Positions 27,101 through 37,600 of a stretch of DNA of 64,000 nt are shown here, in pieces (position 1 is the stretch's first letter; each line of letters opens with the position of its first letter). The stretch spans positions 697,853 to 761,852 of the forward strand of contig VYZB01000191.1 in NCBI GenBank assembly GCA_013397455.1, read 5' to 3'. Origin of the DNA: Crotophaga sulcirostris (Eukaryota; Chordata; Aves; Cuculiformes; Crotophagidae). A program made the translations under genes and the position numbers. The notes below the pieces were generated by a model. The model saw only the letters and a list, made by a program, of their open reading frames with translations, was not told the DNA's origin and did not search any database.

Positions 27101-30100
27101 AAAACAACACCCCACGGGGAAGTAACATGAGTTACGAAGTGGACAGTAAAAAGACCCTCCTCATTACAGAGGACATTTTTAAGATGCTGCCTGTGGTAAG
27201 AACTGTATCTTCATCTGTTATTATAATTGCAGTATCATAAATATTTTGGGTTAGTAATAGAGCTGCTTTGTTTGATTCCTCTAGAAGAGACCCTTTACCC
27301 TTTGTATGCACTTTTTTTTTTGCCTTCCTCTGCAGTGGTGAAGGCATGGACAGGGTATCCTAGATCAGATTGTAGGTAGTGTTGCTGCAGAGCACAAGTT
27401 GCATTGGCAGCCAGCTGAATTCAGGATTTAATTATCTGAGAACATTTGCCTTGCTTTTTCTCATTCCCATTTACAGAGGCATTTCAGTCTGGAAAAGCAT
27501 TTCATATTCCTCATATTCCCATGCCATTCCCAGTGCAGGCTTGGGCATATAACTTATGAAAGCTATTTTGGTAGTAAACCCGATACTGAAAGATTAGAAT
27601 AGCATAGCATAGCACAGCATAGCATAGCATAGAATAGAATGGAATAGAACAGAACAGAAAAACAGAAAATTTCAGTTGGAAGGGACCTACAATGGTCACC
27701 TAGTCCAGCTACCTGATCAGTTCGGGGCTGACCAAAAGCTAAACATGGTATTAAGGGCATTGGCCAAATGCCTCTAAAATAGGGACAGGCTTGGGGCATC
27801 AACCACCCCCCAAGGAAGCCTGTTCCAGTGTTTGACCACCCTCTTGGTAAGGAAATGCTTCCTAGTGTCTAGTCTAAACCTTCCCTGGCACAGCTTTGAA
27901 CCATTCCCACGTTTCCTATCCCTGGATACCAGGGAGAAGAGATCAGCACCTCCCTCTTCACTTCCCCTCTTCAGGAAGCTGTAGAGAGCAATAAGGTTCC
28001 CCCCAGCTTCCTTTTCTCCAGACTAGACAAGCCCAAAGTCCTTAGCTGCTCCTCATGGGACATTCCTGCTAACCCTTTCACCAGCCTTCTTGCCCACTGG
28101 AATGGGGCCTATGCAGCCAGAAATATAGGTTGAGCAAAGGAATCAGATTTTGTAGCTCAGTACTTATAGTAGACACATAAACTCGAGAACAGATGAAGAG
28201 GGGCACAGAGAAGTACTTAATTTCTTGAAAGAGCACATAGGAGTCTTCTTACCCATCTTCGGTATTCTTGATTTGTGAGATCCCAGCTACCATGAGTCTA
28301 ATCCTTTCTAATGCTGCTGTGAATCACTTAAAACTTCACTACAATAGAGGTCACAGTGCTTCCAAATTTATACTGAATGAAAGAAAAAAGTAGGTTTATG
28401 AGTTGTCTGGCCTTTGTGCTCTCCTACTGTCTCTTGTCATGGTTTTAGCCCTGACCCGGCTAATTTTTCAGCAGCTAAAATTGTGCAGTTGGGCTCCCAA
28501 ATTCCACCCACCCCCCACCCCAGGGGAAGGGAGAAGAAAATGAGAGGAAAAAGAAGCTTGCAGATTGCAAACTAAAGCTACAGATTTAATGAAATGATGA
28601 TAGTAGTAGTACTAATGATTAAAATAATTAGAAAGTAATGAAAATATGTACAAATATCCGAGATTGCACCCATACTCCACCTCTCCACAACTGCTGCAGA
28701 GCAGACACGGGGAATGGGTCCACAGCTAGGAGGGAGCAGAGCTCAGGAACTGGATTCAGGGACACATGGATCCGGGGTCAGGAACAATAAGACAAACGAG
28801 GTCCTCACTGGATGTTGACCATCGCAGAAGAGAGCGAGACCCTCGTGATCTCTCAATTTTATACCAAGTATGATGTATATAGGGGACTGAATACTCTTTT
28901 TGGTCAGTTTGGGGTCACCTGTACTGTCTGCTCCTCTCTACAGGTGCAGCCATTTTTCGCTACCTCTAGGCTGGCCTTGGTTACTATAGGAATAAGTATA
29001 AACATTGGCCTTTCTGCATAGCAATGTTCCATGTTATCACTGCTAGAGAGACTGGAAAACATGCAGCTACCTTTCAGAAAATTCAGTTACTTTAGACTGA
29101 GGCCAAGCCAGAGTCGGTTACCCCAATTAACTCAAACCATAACAAGTCTTTTCAAAATTGAATAAAATATTTGAATATGTTGTTTTGTAATATATTGCCA
29201 GGCAACGTGATGTCTGCCACTTTCCCCACACTTTTTGCGTTGGTTATAGCAGTGTCCCTTCCTGCTTCTCTTTGGGCAAGCTGATGAGAAAATGAGGAAG
29301 GATACCACTTTGTGTAAGCAATTTTTTTCTCAATTTTACAGGTGGGTTCAGTTTCTGCAAAGTTGCCCACCTGTTGGCCTCTGTTGAATGTCAGTGCTCT
29401 CATAGCAGGAGAGGCTGAACAAGATGTATGAGATGTTTCTGAGACCTGGGGATAACAGCCAACGGTATTAATGTCAACTGAAATAACCAACAATTTACAT
29501 TAATCTGCTAGATTGTGCTCTGTGCTGATTCACAAGTGGATGTGCTTCGCTCCCATTCAGCTTCCCTACTGCAAGGCAGCAACCTCTAAGAAGAAGAGGA
29601 ATAGAGAGGGTGAACAGCCAGAAACAGTAACCTCTTCAGTTAGCCGTCACGTTCACCATGAGTTAGGGCAGGGCACATGATGGTCCCTCACAGCATCTTC
29701 AGGTTTCCCTAAATTTGTTATTTTATATCACATGTCATTGTGTGATGCCGAAGTAATGAGCATTTATGAAGTTACCTTCCATTAGCTGACAAAGTCAGTG
29801 GCTGTGTGACAATCCCCAGTCTGTTCCAGTGCAAAGGAAAATGCGTCAGTTTAAACTATCTTCAGTACAAGTTAGTTCCTTACCTTATCAAGGGTTCAGT
29901 AGTCCACTACCAGACAATTTTTGTAAGTGCATTTAAAAGATATTCATCCAGTTTTAACAATCCAGTGTTATTGCCTCAAAGTACTGAAAGCAGAAGTAGC
30001 CGTTCTCAGTCTGTTGGTGCCTCTCTTTGGGTCTTGGCTGTCTAGGCCTGGCAGCCCTGTCTTGCTAAATGGTGACTGCTTCACTGGGATTTACCAGATT

Positions 30101-33100
30101 AAACCTGTCTAGGACAAATGACTAAAGAAGCAAAGAAACAATAAAACAATTTGTAAAGCATTGGCTGTGTCTTTTTATTTGTTTGCAGTCCTCTCCTCTT
30201 TCAGTCTATCCCTTCAAGACATGTGCTGTGGTTGGAAATGGAGGCATTCTGAAAAATTCCAGCTGCGGAGCTGAAATCGATCGTTCTGACTTTGTGTTTA
30301 GGTAAGAGCTGCTTCGTTTTGCTGAAGGGTGTTGAATATTTCTAAAAACTTGGAAGCATGCCAATGCCAGTTTGTAGCAATGAGGGAAGATCTTGATAAG
30401 TCTTTATTTCTGCATCTCCAAGGATAGTCTTTCTGCTTTGTAGTTTTCAGAATGTTGCTTCTTCAGATGCCTTCCTAAGATACCTAGTAAAAAGATACCT
30501 TGCCAGTGATGTGAAACGTGATTATCTGAGAATCTGAAATTTCTCTTCATTTAACATCTGTTAGAAGTTTGTTTGGTTTTTGTTTGGTTTTGGGTTTGTT
30601 TGTTTTTTTTAAACAGGAGAAGAGAATAAAGAAACCCCTGAAACTGAAATAAGAAAGACTGATATTCAATGTCACATATTTACCTATACCTCTGGTTTGA
30701 CAAAGGGTTTACTTAGCCTTAAGTTGGCTCACTAATGCAGTTATTTAACTGTCACAGTATTTGTCTCACGTTATGTTAACCATCTAAAAAAAAATTAAGC
30801 ATCTAATTTAAACAACTTTTTCCAGCTCCCTCTATAGATTGTGGAGAAAAACAGGTAAAGGGAATGAAGTAACCAGGTGAAGGTTCTTCTCTTAGCATGT
30901 CCAGTCACACAGTCTGCTGCAATTTGTTTCCTTTCATGCTTTTGTCTAATATTTGGGCTTTTCCAATACAAAAAAAAAGTCCTTCCAGTTAGATAACTGT
31001 CTTAATAAAAATTTACATACTAAGATGCTAAACTTACCGAGTGACCGACTTGTAAAAAATGTTACCTGTTATAGAAACCACTGTTTCGGCAGTTGGGCAA
31101 GTTGTGCTGCTGTTGTCTTGTGAAACAGCTGTCAACATTGCTGTGCAAGCTGAGGGACTGGTATCAATCAGACTGTTTTTAAACAGAAAATGATAGAAAA
31201 CTTTCAGAGGAGATGCACTGAAGGGAAGAGGGGCAGTATTTCCCAGCAGCGAGCACAGGGCATTCATAGACTGGCTCCTTTCGGGATTTTAACGTTGCTC
31301 CTGATTTGTGAGATGATTTATGAAAATGAGCTCTCTGTGCCCTATTTTAACCATCTGTACAGTAGATTAAATATCTTTACTAGAAGTGCTGTAAGCCTTA
31401 TTTAATATTTGTAAAGTGCTTAGAGATCCCTGGGAGGTGATGTGAAAGTGTCATTGCCCAAGAGAGGAATTTGCAAATAATAACTGCAAAGCATTTCTGG
31501 TGCACATCTGTTTATGTAAATGTTTCTCACTTTCAGGTGTAACCTCCCTCCAACCACAGGAAGCATTAGCAAAGATGTTGGCAATAAAACAAACCTTGTG
31601 ACTGTTAATCCGAGTATCATAGCTCAGAAGTAAGTACTACTGCAAATCTGTTTCTTGGCAATATTCTATAATTGTTTGACATGATTTAGATTTTGTTGGA
31701 AATCCATTGGGATACCGGCATAGAGAGCAGTGCATGCAGATTACTTCATTAAGCCTTAGTTCTCATTTAAAATATGTACCAGTCTAAATGGAAATTTGTT
31801 AAACCTGGCTTTTTTTCGTAGCAGAAAGGAGTCAGCAACACCCAGATTAGCCAGTGCCTCACAGTTGGCACCAGTCCACAATTTATGAGTAACACAGGGT
31901 AAAATTGATGATTGCAAGACCAAGCCTCTTCTTTTCCCCTCCATGATCTTCATGACCCCCAACATAAGAAAGGAATTTTAATCATGAATCAGGGAAGCTT
32001 GGAAATGTGTGTCTGACTCTGTCAGTAGGATGTAAGCCCATGTTCTTAGATAATGTGTTTAGATGGTGTTCTGACGAAGGCTATTTGCTGAATTGAGGCA
32101 CAATTTCTGTAATCCATTTTCTCAGTCCATACGAAAGCTGCTCACACACTTTCTTCTTAGCAAAGTTTTTTTTTTCCCACCTTCTTGATGAAAAGAAAAT
32201 CTAATAAGGCCAAGCTGACTAATCTGACATCTTCAGCAGGCTGGAACGGCAGCTTATCTATGAAAAGGACTGCTGTGGCATGTTATTTACTGCTTACTGA
32301 TCTTACTGTATCTTATTGTCTGTCATATGTGTATTTGTCAAATAGACAACATCAGGCAAAGCTTTTTTTTTTCTCCTCCTTTACAGGAAGAAGGAAATAG
32401 TACAGTGAGCATAGAAATTATTAACTGGCATTTGTCATTGACTCAAGGATAGAACTTGATTTTTTGCAATGAGTACTAAGTACCTTGATGCTTACCCAGC
32501 CCTTTTTGACTTAAATGAAGATGAATTGTTTCTTCCCCAAAAATAAATTTAGCTCACTGATGCTAGTAGGGCTGCACAAGGATACGAGGAAGGAAAACTT
32601 TGTCCAGTGACTCAGCGTCATTGGTGACTACTGACCTGATGCATGATTTGTCTGGGCTTGATCAAAGTGTTCTGCCACATCTGCACTCATTTTTAGCCAA
32701 ATTAAGCCACACTAGGGTTAATAGCAGTTACACTGAAGGAAATGGGAGCTAGACCGATGTAAGGACAAAATGAGACCGTAGGCTTTAAAAAGTTAGTTGT
32801 TTAAATATTCAGAGAACACTGTAAATGCTTTTTAGGAAAAGCGTGAAGCCACTGGGCACCCTTTAGGAGAACTAAGTTTGTTTCTTATCTCAGAAGACCG
32901 GTTCTGACTTTATTCACTTTAATTTATAATTCTGTGTTTGGGTAATGGATTAGACTTATATTATTGTTAAGGCTAATCAGCTCTTGAACTGTATTTGTCA
33001 GGGTGCATAGTGTAGGAGAACTCGCTTAGAGGAAAGAAGCACAGTTCTTATGTGCCCTAAATGGGGTTAGGCTACACTGAACCTTACAGTGGCAGAGCTG

Positions 33101-34451
33101 GAAAGGAAAAGAAAATGAAGTTGAGTTGTTCAGGCTTCTAGCTCAGGAAGAACAGAGATCTGAATTCTGTCCTGAAAGCTTTCTATGTACTTTACACTGA
33201 ATAGAAGCAGAGAAAATTCTTGGAGTAGAGGCCAGAAGTTCATCCTTCAGCCGCTCTTCCTAGATACAGGCTCAGGCATTTCATTTCTTGCTTGTTTTGG
33301 TGGTGCAACTCTTGCGTGTCCAGGAGCAACAGGAGGGGCTGAGTCTCATTCATTTTGTTTCGGAATCTGGTAGTAATGGCAGTTTTCTGGGAAGCAGAAG
33401 CTGGAAGTTTAAACCCCTTCAGGCTGAGAAGGGGTGTATCACTCCTCACATGAGTTCAATTACGCAAGAGGTAACTGGTAACTCCTCTGTGAATTTTTTG
33501 ACTGGAAATGGCAGTGGCTGCTCTCCTCTGTCTTGAAGTGCAGCTAACACCCTACAAAACTTGGGCACACACTAATCTTTAACACTTCAGGGCTGCTCAC
33601 GTGTATGCTTGTATTTCCACACAGTGCAGACACCCAGATTTTGAAGAGAAGTTTTTTTTTTTTTTTGAATTGGCCAATATTGGTCAATTCTGTAAACAGG
33701 ACCTGGTCTCATTAGCAGTAAGTTTAATTGCTTCAGTAACTCCCGTGTCACCAGTTCAGTCCTATGAAGTGTGTTCTTATTATACAATAAAGCCAGAATT
33801 TCATAACTGCACATATGACAACATATAACAAGATGATATAAATTTGCAATGTAGATATGATGAACTGTTGCAGCAGAGTTCATAATTCATATCTGCAGGT
33901 GCAGTTGTGCTGGTTTAGTCTGTGGTATTTATATTAATAGAACATTCCATTCACTCTTTTCCTAAAATGTTGTACTTTGCAGATACAACAAACTAAATGA
34001 AAAGAAGACAGAATTTCTAGAGAACATTGCGGTCTATGGAGATGCTTTCCTTTTACTGCCAGCATTTTCCTTCAGAAGCAACACAGCCACTTCTTTTAAA
34101 GTGTATCACACTCTGCAAGAGTTCAAAGCAATCCAAAGGGCAATATTTTTTCACCCCACCTATCTGAAAAGTCTTGCCCAGTTCTGGAGAACTAAGGGGG
34201 TGAAAGCCTACCGGTTGTCATCTGGTTTTATGATCACTAGTGCTGCTCTTGAGCTGTGTGAGAATGTGAAGCTCTATGGCTTCTGGCCTTTCTCAAAATC
34301 CACAAAGAGGATGCCTATCAGCCACCATTATTATGACAATCAGCTGCCTAAACCAGGTTTCCATGCAATGCCCAAAGAATACTACCAGATCCTTCAGCTT
34401 CATGGCAAAGGCATTTTGAAGCTGCAGTTTGGTAAATGTGAATCAGACTGA
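61..34451 (+). CDS. ST8SIA6: ST8SIA6, alpha-2,8-sialyltransferase 8F; complete, 8 coding exons
   Basis: The spliced frame of eight exons (95, 96, 99, 87, 145, 113, 93 and 469 bp) is 1197 bp, or 398 codons plus TGA. This is the length I recall for human ST8SIA6. The protein is a type II Golgi enzyme of CAZy family GT29; family members move sialic acid from CMP-Neu5Ac onto an existing sialic acid, and ST8SIA6 prefers O-glycans. Visible parts are a short N-terminal membrane anchor (residues 4-21), a stem, then the catalytic domain: sialyl motif L (about 186-233, starting [10 protein letters not shown]), motif S (about 320-342), motif III (HYYD, 358-361) and motif VS (H370 to E375). Cys186/Cys335 and Cys200/Cys395 correspond to the conserved disulfide cysteines of the ST8 family. 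N-glycosylation sequons lie at N112, N144, N151, N197 and N228. ST8SIA6 is preferred over ST8SIA1 and ST8SIA5 because of the stem segment around SCCDA, the SQNNTP stretch and the C-terminus. No disrupting change is seen. Confidence 0.96.
156..320 (+). other. ST8SIA6 intron 1, 165 bp, with (GGGCT/GGGCA)n tract
   Basis: A very short GC-rich intron from GTACGG to TTGTTTTCCCAG. At 205-240 it holds about seven tandem pentamers, GGGCT then GGGCA. The tract provides at least four GGG runs with two-base loops on the sense strand, a G-quadruplex-type pattern. Confidence 0.85.
321..416 (+). CDS. ST8SIA6: ST8SIA6 coding exon 2
   Basis: Acceptor TTTTCCCAG before 321 and donor AACAG|GTACGG after 416. Entered and left in phase 2. 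It encodes an Ala/Arg/Pro-rich stem segment beginning GWEEDAG and ending at Ser-Glu-Asn, which aligns by eye with the human stem. The flanking arginines (residues 32 and 64) are both split across introns. Confidence 0.88.
2340..2482. repeat. Degenerate minisatellite, period about 50-56 bp
   Basis: Two clear copies and part of a third of a GC-rich unit containing GCCATGCTGGAG, GGTTTGATCCAG and AGCAGCTGGA. The two GCCATGCTGGAG blocks are 56 bases apart. Copies differ by small indels. I do not recognise it as a named repeat. Confidence 0.6.
8248..8458 (+). repeat. CR1 LINE 3' end, internally deleted
   Basis: Shows the CR1 order GAGAAGACTTAGAGGGACC, then a GGAGGTTGCAAAG block, GTGACAGGACCAGGGGCA, and the terminal GGTGGCCCTGCTTCAGCAAGG and GTTGGACCAGATTACCTC blocks, ending with the ATTCTGTGAC-type CR1 terminus. 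Compared with the family, a stretch after GGCACAAAC is missing before the terminal block. Non-coding fossil in intron 2. Confidence 0.85.
9576..9674 (+). CDS. ST8SIA6: ST8SIA6 coding exon 3
   Basis: Acceptor CTAAAACAG and donor AAAAG|GTAGGT; 99 bp, in and out in phase 2. It encodes stem residues 65-96 ([13 protein letters not shown] onward, then a Cys-Lys pair and a Lys-rich end). The reading frame was set by the phase of exon 2. A different frame is also open here but does not fit the family. Confidence 0.87.
9675..15166 (+). other. ST8SIA6 intron 3 (5.5 kb)
   Basis: AT-rich intron. Apart from the MIR tail near 11.3 kb I recognise no element. Open frames such as 11400-11774 show low-complexity hydrophobic translation and no family features. 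Confidence 0.8.
11295..11357 (+). repeat. MIR-like SINE 3' tail
   Basis: The pattern of AACGCTATGTAAGTGG followed by AAGTTATTATTATAG resembles the 3' end of MIR/CORE SINEs (CGCTATATAAGTGCAAAGT then ATTATTATTA). Short and diverged, so tentative. Confidence 0.5.
15167..15253 (+). CDS. ST8SIA6: ST8SIA6 coding exon 4
   Basis: Acceptor GTCTTTTTTTAG and donor TTCAG|GTAATT; 87 bp, phase 2 at both ends. It encodes residues 98-125, beginning YSEDYYLHI and containing a Cys-Thr-Trp with sequon N112. It aligns by eye with the stem/catalytic junction of mammalian ST8SIA6. Confidence 0.9.
17440..17580 (-). repeat. MIR SINE fragment, antisense
   Basis: CCCATTTTGCAGAAGAGGAA, then ATTAATCTCAGAGGGT and ACAGCTAGCCAC, follow the reverse complement of MIR (CCCATTTTACAGATGAGGAA ... 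ACAGCTAGTAAG). A TCATTAAGTAGGTAGATAA block precedes it, as expected. Confidence 0.75.
17640..17785 (+). repeat. MIR SINE fragment, sense
   Basis: TTGACTTCTTTCCCTGTTTG, CCCATCTGTTAAATGGAGTG and AACACTTACATGCTTCTCAG follow the MIR core order (CTCTGTGCCTCAGTTTCC, CATCTGTAAAATGGGG, TACCTACCTCA). Orientation is opposite to the fragment about 60 bp upstream. Confidence 0.75.
18858..18912. repeat. Tandem repeat, period 20 bp, about 2.7 copies
   Basis: Unit TCTCTTGTTCTTTTGTTATT starts at 18858, 18878 and 18898; the second copy differs by one base (TTC for TTT). Confidence 0.9.
24600..24950. other. GC-rich block of unknown origin inside AT-rich intron 4
   Basis: About 350 bases rich in G/C (CTGGGGCAGGACTGGAGACC-like sequence) with sharp edges against AT-rich flanks. 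Open frames run on both strands, which the base composition alone would allow. I do not recognise a repeat family or coding domain. Confidence 0.4.
27051..27195 (+). CDS. ST8SIA6: ST8SIA6 coding exon 5
   Basis: Acceptor GGTTTTTTGCAG and donor CTGTG|GTAAGA; 145 bp, entered in phase 2 and left in phase 0. It encodes residues 127-174, with LASCCDA, SQNNTP and NMSYEV blocks that are nearly identical to mammalian ST8SIA6 and distinguish it from paralogues. Sequons at N144 and N151. Confidence 0.94.
27593..28112 (-). repeat. CR1 LINE 3' end, antisense, with variant ATAGC/AGAAT tail
   Basis: Read on the - strand this is a CR1 3' end. On the + strand the blocks GTTGGAAGGGACCTACAATG, CACCTAGTCCAGC, AAGGAAGCCTGTTCCAGTGT and TTCCTTTTCTCCAGACTAGA appear in the reverse CR1 order. 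The CR1 tail has grown into a microsatellite (27597-27660: AGCAT units, then AGAAT and AGAAC units). Confidence 0.9.
28435..29144 (-). mobile_element. Solo LTR of an avian endogenous retrovirus, copy 1
   Basis: About 710 bp with inverted ends TGTCATGGTTT and AACCATAACA. It is homologous end to end with the element at 49.5 kb (by eye about four bases in five). On the - strand it has a TATAAAA box (28857-28863) followed by a CTCGCTCTCTTC block and an ATTAAA poly(A) signal (28585-28590), the usual U3-R-U5 order. No internal gag, pol or env sequence is next to it, so it is a solo LTR. Target duplication is unclear; GTCTC and GTCTT one base outside the ends may be a decayed copy. Confidence 0.8.
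30189..30301 (+). CDS. ST8SIA6: ST8SIA6 coding exon 6 (sialyl motif L, first part)
   Basis: Acceptor TTGTTTGCAG and donor TTTAG|GTAAGA; 113 bp, entered in phase 0 and left in phase 2. It encodes residues 175-211, including [10 protein letters not shown] and the DFVF-R end of the CMP-sialic-acid-binding L motif, with Cys186 and Cys200 present. Sequon at N197. Confidence 0.97.
30302..31536 (+). other. ST8SIA6 intron 6 (1.2 kb)
   Basis: AT-rich intron. Its only recognised content is the MIR copy ending about 90 bp before exon 7. Confidence 0.85.
31325..31445 (+). repeat. MIR SINE fragment, sense
   Basis: CTCTCTGTGCCCTATTTTAA, CCATCTGTACAGTAGATTAA and ATTTGTAAAGTGCTTAGAGA follow the MIR core and 3' order (CTCTGTGCCTCAGTTT, CATCTGTAAAATGGGG, GTAAAGTGCTTTGAGATCC). 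Confidence 0.75.
31537..31629 (+). CDS. ST8SIA6: ST8SIA6 coding exon 7 (sialyl motif L, second part)
   Basis: Acceptor CTCACTTTCAG and donor CAGAA|GTAAGT; 93 bp, phase 2 at both ends. It encodes residues 213-242: [15 protein letters not shown], then [11 protein letters not shown]. This completes motif L; the CNLPP and DVG signatures are intact. Sequon at N228. Confidence 0.97.
31630..33982 (+). other. ST8SIA6 intron 7 (2.35 kb)
   Basis: AT-rich intron without a recognised repeat or RNA gene. Confidence 0.8.
33983..34451 (+). CDS. ST8SIA6: ST8SIA6 coding exon 8 (motifs S, III, VS; stop)
   Basis: Acceptor GTACTTTGCAG; the split Lys codon is completed by its first base. It encodes residues 244-398 and TGA at 34449-34451. 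It carries motif S ([17 protein letters not shown], with Cys335), YGFWPF, motif III (SHHYYDN) and motif VS (FHAMPKEY, with the catalytic-type His370 and Glu375). The C-terminal Cys395 is placed to pair with Cys200. Confidence 0.98.
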
Positions 34452-34650
34452 AAAGGTAGGTCACTTTCTTACCGCATAAAATGTCTTTATTTAAGTAACG
34501 TGTCAAGGTAAAACTTGTTTTGTGAACAGTGTGAATCTGTTTTTCCTTAGAGAGACTTTTATACCTTACACTCAATGAAAGTTTTGTTCATAAATAAGTG
34601 AAAGGTTGAGTTTTCTGAATAAATATAATGTGCCACAGAATTGAGAAATG
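34452..34650 (+). terminator. Likely ST8SIA6 3' UTR with proximal poly(A) signal
   Basis: An AATAAA lies at 34618-34623, about 170 bases after the stop, followed by T- and GT-rich sequence (TTTTCTAGTTGTAAACTG), a plausible cleavage region. More distal AATAAA hexamers occur, so a longer UTR cannot be excluded. A strong splice donor sits just after the stop codon. Confidence 0.45.
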
Positions 34651-37600
34651 TTTTCTAGTTGTAAACTGTAGATGGGGAGTGTAGCTAAATACACAGTCAC
34701 CATAATTCACAATCAGTCAGTAGTGTCTCCTTATCTCAGGTATGTGTCTCTACTCCCCTGTATTTGGTTTGGTATCAATTCCAATGAACCAGCCTCCTTT
34801 GTGAATTGCTTTATTAAAGGCTGTCACATAGTATGATCTACCAGAGAAGACACCTAATCCTGGCAGAGCCTTTCCAGATATACAGAGGCAAAAGTAAGGA
34901 TTAGGATTGCCCCATGAAGGAGCAGCATGCATATGCACCCTTGCTCCCTCTTGTTAGGTGAAGATAAGTTTAGAGAAGTGTGGTCTCGCAGCCCTGGGCT
35001 GCAGAACAGCTTGTGGACAGCAGTGAGGAAGCTGCCATACACTGCAGCAGATCTTGCTGAGGATTTTACCTTGAGGCAGCTCAGGATCTGGAAGATGCAA
35101 ATATAAGATGAAGTGTCATTCCCTTCCCTCTGTCCTTTCTAACTGTCCCATCCCCCTTGGACCTCTACCTTCTGTGTATGGCCTCAGAGAAATGCAGCAC
35201 ACAGCCTGGCCTCTGACCTTGAGCCAATTTACCATGTGCAGGTTACAGATGACTTTAAAAAGATTTGTCTGCATGTTTTAAAACTTGATTTGCCCTCTTG
35301 ACAAAAGAAGACCTATTTGTATAAGTACTTCTTCATCTTCTAAGCTAACTCATAAATTCCCCAGCTCATAGTACTGTTGTCAGATTTACCTTTCACAGAA
35401 CGTGATTTTTCCAGGGGGTTCAAGTTAATATAGCAGTGAAATGTGCAGCAGAACTGCTATTGCATACAATATGCTTTAATTTGACTTCTGTAATCTTGCA
35501 ACTGTAGTACTCAAGTTAAATAAATTAAAATAGCATTATCTTGTTCAAGACAGAAATTTTAAGTTCAAAAGCTAAGGGCTTGTCTTCTAGCAAAGTTCTG
35601 AAATGTATTTGAAAATAACCTTTGACGTTACTTAAAAAACATGCTATCAAAGATACAGTCACACTTGGTTCATTGTCAGAGGCTGTTAAATTTTAAACTA
35701 GCAGATGACTAGTACTAAGAAACACAATTTTATCCAGCTTCAGTTTATTTGAAGAAATATAAAAATAAACTGCTTTCATATATTAGAATAATATAAAACA
35801 CATGAGAAGGGACCTAGAAGCCATCCAGTAAACTCATTCTCCTAGTCCATACTTAGGAGGATGTGTAAGTGCATGCAGTTTCATGTGGCTAAGGTATGTG
35901 TTTTTGCTAGTGAAAAGTTGCAGCATATTGGAAAGGTTAAGAAATACATAATGTATTTTTCTTAGTGTCTAAGCTGTTTATACTCTGCAGTTTCCATTGT
36001 ATTTATTCTTCCTATAATGTAAATCGCTGGAGACATACCATGTAATTTTAATTGTAGTAACTACACTAGCCAAGAAAATGAAAGGCAGCTCTTTATGAAT
36101 ATTTAATCTAGAGAGAAGCAGATAGAAGCCACAGAAATGTTTAAGCATCTGTATGGGTTAATTAAATGCTGTCCATGCTTGACAGAATGAAAATCACTTC
36201 TATGGCCAAATTTGCAAAATAAGCTGTAAGGGAGAAACAGCCAGAAGGATAAGTTGTGCTGCCCGAAGATTTTTCTCCACTATATTATTCATAGTGGAGA
36301 AAAATCATATTTAATCATATTTACAAAAAAAAAAATTAGCCCTTTGGAACCAAAGAAATTAAATGCTTTCAGTATGAGCTACCATTCTGCTACTATTAGC
36401 AACTATTAGAGATAATTGAAATTTTGTAATGAGTATGTTTCGCCAAGGATGACCTTTTCTAAATATTGAACAATCTCCTTTCTCTTTTCAATTTCCCTTT
36501 TATGTTCTTCTCCCTGCTCTGTGCTTTTCTGTCTTAGTGAGTAGCTGAAGGTTCCTTACACCACTGGGTGCCCATGGAAGTCTCAGGCAGAACTTCCCTC
36601 TCACATTACTGGGACACAAAAATTTGCTGTTGTAAATATGAAGTTAAGGAAGCTACTCTGCTGCAAGTATCTATATTGCAAGCAGGCAGCATGTTGTGGA
36701 ACAGTACAGGGAATGCATAACTGCATCCCAATGAATCAGTTTGGCATTATTGCTCCTAAACACCATCTTTGCTGTTGTAAAGGTGAACTTTGTTTATTGG
36801 ATAGAGGGAACTGTCAGCTATGAAAGCTCTGTAGAGCTGGTGCTGAACAGTGTGGGAAAAACTCCATCTACCTTAATATCCACTTCTGTACCTTTACGGT
36901 TATACTCCACAGATGTGTGCGTGTCTTCACTAAAGTAGATGTGTGCCTATCACAGATGGTAAAATGGAAAATAAAACATGAGCAAAATTTTGAAATGTAT
37001 TTAAAATAATGATCATTATTATTTTCTATTAAATTACAAAGTCATTTTTGCTATAGCCCTGCAGCTGAAGGAAGTCTTGTTTGTCCACTGTTTTAACTCG
37101 ATAAGCCTGAAGGGCATTTCATTAGCTTCAAGTAAACATAAGTTCAAGGAGGGGAAATGGCCTGATTCATGTTTAAAAATAGACAGAAATAATCTGATTA
37201 TAAAATTTGTCAGATGATAAATTAATCAGACTGGCAAAAATTTGATTGCCTAGAAGCCTGGTTAAAATGCAGATTTTGTCTGACCAAGAATCCGTGGGGT
37301 TTTCTGCTTGCTAAAAAGAGACAGTGGGGAAGATGAGTATGTATTCCTTTGACATACAGTGCCCAGAGGAGTCAGCCAATGAAGAAAGCATGGAAACTAA
37401 GAATGAGTCTGAGACTGCCTGAGCCTGGGGCAGAGAATAGCACTCAATTGTCCAAGCAAAAGGACTGAAGGAGGAGAGCTTGAGCAGAGGTGTGCTGCTG
37501 GTTAGGGAGTAAGAACTGCTGAACCTTCAACTTATTGTGAGTGTATCTGACCTGGAAAGTCAAAATTGGGACTGGGCTTTTTAATTCCAACCAGGTGATT

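Larger units (their letters stand above)
27196..30188 (+). other. ST8SIA6 intron 5 (3.0 kb)
   Basis: Nearly half of this intron is transposon-derived: a CR1 copy with its microsatellite tail and a solo LTR. The remainder is AT-rich with no recognised feature. Confidence 0.85.

Noticed and set aside
35790..35870. Possible CR1 tail (AGAAGGGACCTAGAAGCCAT)
   Set aside because: Only one short block resembles CR1; no second landmark.
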